A DNA stretch of 64,000 bases, from NCBI RefSeq assembly GCF_948329515.1, contig NZ_CAOJCN010000015.1, forward strand, positions 62,001-126,000, given 5' to 3'. Under the pieces are notes generated by a model. It ran no database searches. It worked only from the letters and a program-made list of their open reading frames with translations, and was not told the DNA's origin. This DNA comes from Cohnella rhizoplanae (GTDB lineage Bacteria > Bacillota > Bacilli > Paenibacillales > Paenibacillaceae). This document shows, piece after piece, positions 62,101 to 64,000 of this stretch (position 1 is the first letter of the stretch; every line of letters starts with the position of its first letter). The translations under genes and the position numbers were made by a program.

Positions 62101-62846
62101 CTCACTTGATACGAGCTGCCCGCTCCGGCGAATTCGGACCCGGGGACGTACTGCGCGATCCGCTGCACCGTGTCCGTGCGGGCATCGTAGAGGAATAAGT
62201 CCTCGTTTCCGTTCGTATCGCCTCCGACGAGGTTTTTTGCCTTGGAGGCGAAAAGCGCGTAGGAAGCGTCGAAGCTGACATACGGCGCATAGCTGTCGCC
62301 GTCCGCCTGCGCGCCGCCCGCGCCGAGGCTGATCCGTTTCACCGTGCCGGTCTCGCGGTCCTGCAGGAAGATATCCTGCTTGCCGTTCGTATCCCCTTCG
62401 ACCAGGTTGGCCGAGGCCGACGCGAAAGCTACGTACCTGCCGTCCGCGCTCACGGACGCCGACCGGCTGTCGCCGGTGCCGGGCGCCCCTGCCATCGCCG
62501 CGCTGATCTTGACAGGAAGGCCGTAAACGGCGCCGGCGATGGACGCCAAACCTTTCTCGTCCCCGTACACGCCGTCCGTCACGGACGATTCCTTGTCGAG
62601 TTCAAGCTCTCCGCCCAGCTGCTCCAGCATCCCGGAGAGCGTCGGATCCTGGACGCCGTCCGCTGCCGGCTCGGCATATGCCGACTGCCCCAGGCTCCCG
62701 GTCAACAAGACAACTGCCAGCAGCCCGGCGAGGCCCCGTTTCCAGCCCTTTTTCCATGCCTGCTTCACGGCGTGCCCCGATCGTTCCGGCTGCCCGGATC
62801 CGGATGTCCCTCCAACGCCGGCATCCCGATCAAGAAATCTCCGCAT
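53196..62846 (-). CDS. Giant SLH-anchored surface protein with two predicted beta-propellers
   Basis: 3216 residues from ATG 62846, preceded by AAGGAGGGGG; the frame is open further but without such a site. Signal peptide at about 28-58. Next is a seven-blade propeller of SADGRYVAF repeats, two FN3-like domains, and a second seven-unit propeller. FN3, CarboxypepD_reg-like and DUF11-like beta domains follow. A helical region near residue 2380 has two long hydrophobic stretches. Then come Ig-like and FN3 domains, a ZU5-like segment, and three SLH domains at the C-terminus (YVDLASHWSRVDVEVLAARGI, FADVPADAWYAEAVAAATAAGI and a third ending in GRIAKKS). The SLH part binds pyruvylated wall polymer. 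Role unknown: adhesion or polymer binding is likely. It overlaps the upstream cupin gene by 17 bases. Confidence 0.88.
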   Translation of the reverse strand: MRRFLDRDAGVGGTSGSGQPERSGHAVKQAWKKGWKRGLAGLLAVVLLTGSLGQSAYAEPAADGVQDPTLSGMLEQLGGELELDKESSVTDGVYGDEKGLASIAGAVYGLPVKISAAMAGAPGTGDSRSASVSADGRYVAFASASANLVEGDTNGKQDIFLQDRETGTVKRISLGAGGAQADGDSYAPYVSFDASYALFASKAKNLVGGDTNGNEDLFLYDARTDTVQRIAQYVPGSEFAGAGSSYQVSADGRYVVYAGKTSSQGTCDIWLLDRRSGTVKLVARQLYIYENFRSRLSISADGRFVAFDSFSREIVPDDVGGNYSYKYRDVYLYDAALNEMKKISRAPDGTTGNHNSYYPAISADGNYVAYLSKANNIVSADTKPSQDVYVYARQTGTTELVSVNGAGAQPGVDAYDPSISADGRYVSFHTDGAYDDADAGRTDVYVRDRIAGTTLWVSKTAGGANADQPADRGTLSADGGTLVFETAATNMGDAADMDAYRDIYAVALNTGAEAPAWPEGAAVSAEPGGSYVALSWPAAPGAAYYKVMQDGRIAGIVTGTSFAADGLGLGSAHRYQVAAGAAGYAWSDWSPEIEARTLAAKETDAPGASAAAVVPVLGGAQVNWSYPGDRDIVGAKVRWRKPGGAVYESALYPKSVVSALVPNLENGEFYDFAVAIVDGDGNVGAGEWTRARMPAGPAIVRMDVLRGTGGPAGSQNGRVAAMNGDGRYTLFTSDMHFLVPEDDRTAPYNSYTSATQLYLYDAELGSVRLISRTWDGKLGNGNSSGASISADGRYIVFGSAASNLLQDAPDTNGKWDVFLADRDVNGNGTFDEPGDTSLSKISTPYVNGGQANGDSSGPLISADGSTIIFNTNAKNLVDEPPAGTSYYNIVMSTEAREPEALVLPNGKSPGVSGMSMDLSADGKTIAFNTYTSFDEEDTDSSSSDIYWYDWHDPDDKKLVWLSGMIQDRKYAGSVFLDGSGKIAVFDITLQNNQYETYVFDAGAPAGTIPGRLIDVPDGSGMTLDYLTASDITDDGRHVLFESSGKNIVPGLSGNFTRVYLWDRIGKKATLVSQPYDPALTASSSASYSFLSGDGTRSAYMSTMMNMVRGSERAEYSYGLYLQRIAAAAPDASWPAGSALTASDIGKNSVKLTWTAAANATGGYRVEGGPAPVEVPAGTLETVVTGLSPATDYTFKVQASAAGGAWTTAGPTAAVRTLADTGLADLTVTLQDGEVRLSWSEPPAGADIAAFRVARKTEGGEWTTLATVSDPAARGYADRTALPGRTYAYAVRSLDAQGAESPYSVEKSIAVGGTGIASFTYAMPFYNRQHAGQEDAIALKMAAPSGAEANATLSYTDKDGIARTADTELLETARAGIYEGTLIIPKFAASLDSLKGTMAYESETYEKEALQKPIAVGGTVLVTLDTGTEVAFDSLLTLYSKKAAAYRTVTLNGALAASFKGLPAADDYKLTLIGAGGIDLLEESQVAPIAVETGGNHDASAMPQLPAQLSLAVSYPTGSASGVMVLVTDASGAPLASGVTPGNGSLTFPAFKGMIGKTVTIRAVPGNALYAPLEQTLTLVSGRNRVELAPALKTDATLTGQVSDMEGKPVRDATVQVTLSGSYYRAQTNDAGKYTLRAPAGEVYVQALAAGSFSSGWIKTELAAGQTQTLNIEYKRRIPAIVRVNLYTEAENGTWIGPYDLDWREMVHYRVYARGGMVSGGNPMLVEAEAGQSVTICADGAEAGYTSVCVPTAIGNDLKGEVVIRLENKISKATGKLSDVPATLTVYRIDGANRSYVKGEGAPQDGRFTLNLPGAGSYELRVSAGGGRSLIRTFTVADHDAIDLGELKPAQGGAFAGQIGNAVLLGTSRPGPGTALQVRAAYANASTAQVGGAVLVLDVPAETALVPDSVVWNGKPVTPSLDNGRYLLPLGAIAAKGTGTVQYQLRIADEPQARELDVSPRIRYSAGGVQQEEELGTARASLSQVTISAPGRTAFRSFIATGSAPGGSRVIVEAGDKIVGTADAAPNGRWTAAVEMPGEGKTADWQLRASATLGGKTWRSDAAGVSFDEGIAEPIEFTMKQSDGRTIRLDPRGGEQRFPYVFAPGLPFILTLKFNHPELARDVAFYIGETRVPASLKDGVFTAVLSGIQDPGAIGVDYGTRESPASMDETVPTPTEIKDRLPPAFRDAVKEDLVVSPRTNGDARQSLSYKGKLPASIGSAKLTLNASLERTTYAPNANDLRIEQETGVPAYGVKLTESFSGGVLRLEMTGYLPEDQFSAGLDAGKAMALLSAGAENQAYADLISGLGGKGKKTAEVKALNGAVRVVAARVAMAFESTAGENTWKTIDAAYSIYDGRGSGDTLADLEYLMDKVSRYCDPYLVPAYMDHINFLKNHLIAVELTKAAIMVAGAVAGPATFGLGTIALFLVSNAAGKVLDGQLAGMVADLNRDIDSNPYCKIPKKPKKPIADPEWIYDPSGYAYEVTEDRRIEGVKATVLRRNEDTNRWDVWDAGWYGQDNPLYTDAEGRYAWDVPKGKWKVLFEKEGYLPAESEELTVLPPHFDVNVAMISTLPAKPVRVEAAPGGASVDVLFDRHVKGDAIGSDLLKVIDAGNGSEVAGTWTSVEPTEDGAARRVRFAPEQTLEEGRAYTVRIDAALQSYAGIPLGEAYETDVVVTAADTTPPAAVTSLAAEADGDQALVTWKNASDPDTTKIVVAYKMLGAGSEQSVEVPAGQQYALLAGLGANASYSIEVRAYDAAGNYSIAKTSAGTAAAQPESLDIAPPGPAVIGTVTPDADAVNLTWQDPADGDLSGIGLQWAAEGQELTMAPVAVAKGVGKYAIAGLAPATSYEIRVWTVDYAGNESPAQTLFVTTKAAGGGTGGGPGNPGGGGQTQDPDAESGDIGAEGGSLSFFGGKLKLRLPGSGGAAGAAKKVTAAKVSGSPAPADAHLKPVSDVYDWKLETGAKLAGPGKLTIAYDAAKLAGADPRKLGLYRQHASDKTKWTYAGGIVDGASGSVETEVTEPGVYAVLIAEYSYVDLASHWSRVDVEVLAARGIVSGDPAGTFRPNGSVTRAEFVKLVLPLLSGGAGTGIAAERFADVPADAWYAEAVAAATAAGIVKGADGKFRPSDPITREEMAVMLYRALGIVTDDLDPDKLLGDLRDGADVSGWARMQVAYAVQSGLLKGSGGKLNPGATATRGESATVVLRALDALGRIAKKS

Positions 62847-63432
62847 ATCGCTCGCCCCCTCCTTCCTTCTCCTCCGCCTCCGAACAATAGAGCGACAGCA
62901 GCCTGCGCTCCACGCCGCGCCAACGCGCGATCCGGTACAGCAGCCCGAACATCCCCTTCTGCACCCAGACCGGCGGACCAATGAGGTAGCTCTCGCCCAT
63001 TCGGATCACCACGGCCAGCTCCAGCATGCTCTTCGGCATCCCGTTCGCTCCCGTCCTGCCGTCGCGGGCCAGACCGTACTGCATCCTTAAAAACTTCTCG
63101 AAGCTGCGCGCCGGCAGCACCTTCACGCGGAACACGATCTCCGCATTTTCCTGATTGTAAAATCGATGCTTCGAGCCCAAGGGCGCTATCGCCTTCTGGC
63201 CTGGCGCAAGCAGAAGCGTCTTGCCGTCGCAGTCGAGCGACAGTCTGCCGTCCAGCGCCTCGAATTCCTCCTCGAACGTCGTATGGTAGTGCAGGGGCGT
63301 GCCGCCTCCCGGCTGGAGGCAGACCTCCACCCATTCGTAGGCGCCTCCCGATTCCTGCGCCGTCGTCAGGAAGGTCACGGCGTCCCCGATCTGGGGATTG
63401 CGTATCGTCCGTCGCGATGATGTTGCGGACAT
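62830..63432 (-). CDS. Cupin-domain protein, first gene of the giant-protein operon
   Basis: 200 residues with AAGGAGAATG upstream. The cupin core has metal-ligand histidines in PLHYHTTFEEEFEALDGRLSLDCDGKTLLLAPGQKAIAPLGSKHRFYNQ. The C-terminal 100 residues hold a hydrophobic helix or two (SMLELAVVIRMGESYLIGPPVWV) and a Glu/Gly-rich end, so it may be membrane-associated. Function unknown; small cupins often bind metal and a small ligand. It overlaps the giant-protein gene by 17 bases, so both are likely translated from one message. The promoter region has GTCATG boxes (63512-63560). Confidence 0.75.
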   Translation of the reverse strand: MSATSSRRTIRNPQIGDAVTFLTTAQESGGAYEWVEVCLQPGGGTPLHYHTTFEEEFEALDGRLSLDCDGKTLLLAPGQKAIAPLGSKHRFYNQENAEIVFRVKVLPARSFEKFLRMQYGLARDGRTGANGMPKSMLELAVVIRMGESYLIGPPVWVQKGMFGLLYRIARWRGVERRLLSLYCSEAEEKEGGGERYAEIS

Positions 63433-63511
63433 GTCGGATCATTCTCCTTATTTGGCGATAATGGCTATTACTAGCGTAAGTTTTAGCGGCCGATCCCACT
63501 AGTGAACAGCC

Positions 63512-63560
63512 GTCATCGCTTTTGTCATGCCGGTCATGACTTCTCGCGACCCGAGTCATG
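63512..63560 (-). promoter_or_regulatory. GTCATG box cluster upstream of the cupin/giant-protein operon
   Basis: Plus-strand boxes GTCATC 63512, GTCATG 63524, GTCATGAC 63533, GTCATG 63555, 9-22 bases apart. On the minus strand they precede the operon by 80-130 bases. Same motif as upstream of des. Confidence 0.5.
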
Positions 63561-63602
63561 CGGCGCGGGACGGAAGAAACAAGCGACATGCTCATTCATG
63601 CC

Positions 63603-63632
63603 TTGACAGATATATATCCAATTGGATATATT
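63603..63632 (+). promoter_or_regulatory. Promoter with perfect 20-bp palindromic operator before the SRPBCC gene
   Basis: TTGACA (63603-63608) and TATATT (63627-63632), 18-bp spacer. The perfect palindrome ATATATCCAATTGGATATAT (63612-63631) fills the spacer and touches the -10. Such placement fits an ArsR- or TetR-type repressor; no regulator gene is visible in the window. Confidence 0.75.
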
Positions 63633-63663
63633 ATAGCTATTCAGGATAGAGGAGGCACTCGAT

Positions 63664-64000
63664 ATGGATCAAAATGAGGCCAGGCAGCAGGTCACTCGCG
63701 TCATCGATCGGACGTTCGTCATAGAGCGCGTTTTCCAAGCCCCCAAGGAGATGGTCTATGAAGCGTTCGTGAACCCCGAGTTGCTGTCGAAGTGGTGGGC
63801 GCCCAAGCCCTATACGATCCCGGTCTGCCGGATCGACCTCAAGCCCGGCGGACGATGGCACTATTGCATGCGCTCTCCCGAAGGCCACACGCAGTGGGTG
63901 CTGGGAATCTACGAGGAGATCCGGCCGCTGGAGCGCGTATCGTATAACATCACCTTCGCGGATGAGCAGGCTAACCGGACGGACGAGATTCCGATGCAAG
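63664..64000 (+). CDS. SRPBCC/AHSA1-family protein, truncated by the window
   Basis: The first 112 residues are visible; the frame runs off the right edge. ATG 63664 follows GGAGGCAC. The start FVIERVFQAPKEMVYEAFVNPELLSKWWAPKPY and the CRIDLKPGGRWHYCMRSPEG, YEEIRPLERVSYNITF motifs are the Aha1/CalC-like START fold, as in small ligand-binding or activator proteins of Bacillales. Such genes often follow an ArsR regulator; the palindrome upstream (63612-63631) is in line with that. Which ligand it binds is not known. Confidence 0.85.
   Translation, partial: MDQNEARQQVTRVIDRTFVIERVFQAPKEMVYEAFVNPELLSKWWAPKPYTIPVCRIDLKPGGRWHYCMRSPEGHTQWVLGIYEEIRPLERVSYNITFADEQANRTDEIPMQ

Overview
The window looks like chromosome from a GC-rich, spore-former-type Gram-positive of the Paenibacillaceae (Cohnella/Paenibacillus-like). 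This rests on Shine-Dalgarno sites of the AGGAGG type, several TTG/GTG starts, a DesK/DesR/Des cluster whose kinase phosphosite (His188) and receiver Asp54 align with the Bacillus subtilis proteins, a giant surface protein with three SLH domains, and many carbohydrate-active enzymes with AraC- and LacI-type regulators. The species assignment is an inference. I saw no tRNA, rRNA, CRISPR array or prophage.

Layout. 1-4.3 kb: the 3' part of an acyl-adenylate ligase overlapping an acyltransferase-3 membrane protein, a monoacylglycerol-lipase-like hydrolase and a metallophosphoesterase. 4.4-7.4 kb (minus): desR, desK and the desaturase des, with a DesR-type operator upstream of des. 7.5-11.8 kb: ribosomal protein L25/Ctc (minus), then a tightly coupled glycosyltransferase / six-hairpin protein / mannose-1-phosphate guanylyltransferase operon. 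11.8-19.9 kb: secreted PL8 polysaccharide lyase, a small secreted protein, LD-carboxypeptidase, FAD-Rieske oxidoreductase, small hydrophilic proteins and a one-domain L,D-transpeptidase. 20.1-21.1 kb: a zinc-ribbon IS1595-like transposase homologue with apparently lost catalytic residues, sitting behind a LexA-type SOS box. 21.3-25.3 kb (minus): a very large kinase carrying two different kinase modules and a receiver, plus its NarL-type partner. 25.5-29.2 kb: modular secreted GH44 glucanase. 29.2-39.3 kb (minus): two paralogous lactonases, a phosphodiester glycosidase, a ROK sugar kinase, a small DUF3052-like protein, a UvrD-type helicase, MFS exporter, DinB-fold protein and methyltransferase. 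39.5-47.9 kb: intracellular GH78 with a divergent AraC regulator, and GH2 beta-mannosidase with a divergent LacI regulator. 48-53 kb: PPOX protein, Nudix/HAD pair, 14-TM-type MFS exporter and a nucleotidase. 53.2-63.4 kb (minus): a 3216-residue S-layer-anchored protein overlapping a cupin gene. The right edge holds the start of an SRPBCC protein under a perfect 20-bp palindromic operator.

How it fits together. Secreted PL8 and GH44 enzymes would cut polysaccharides outside the cell. Cytoplasmic GH78, GH2, ROK kinase and lactonases could process imported oligosaccharides and sugar acids. GDP-mannose made by the guanylyltransferase probably feeds the adjacent glycosyltransferase.

The less ordinary signals are: (1) two non-coding tandem arrays, both of about 51-bp period and each unit carrying a short inverted repeat; (2) clusters of GTCAT/GTGAC boxes upstream of des, between the large two-component system and GH44, upstream of the DUF3052-like gene and upstream of the cupin/giant-protein operon, suggesting NarL/DesR-type regulators act at several promoters; (3) the SOS-box-controlled, probably domesticated transposase homologue; and (4) the dual-kinase sensor and the giant protein with two predicted seven-bladed propellers.
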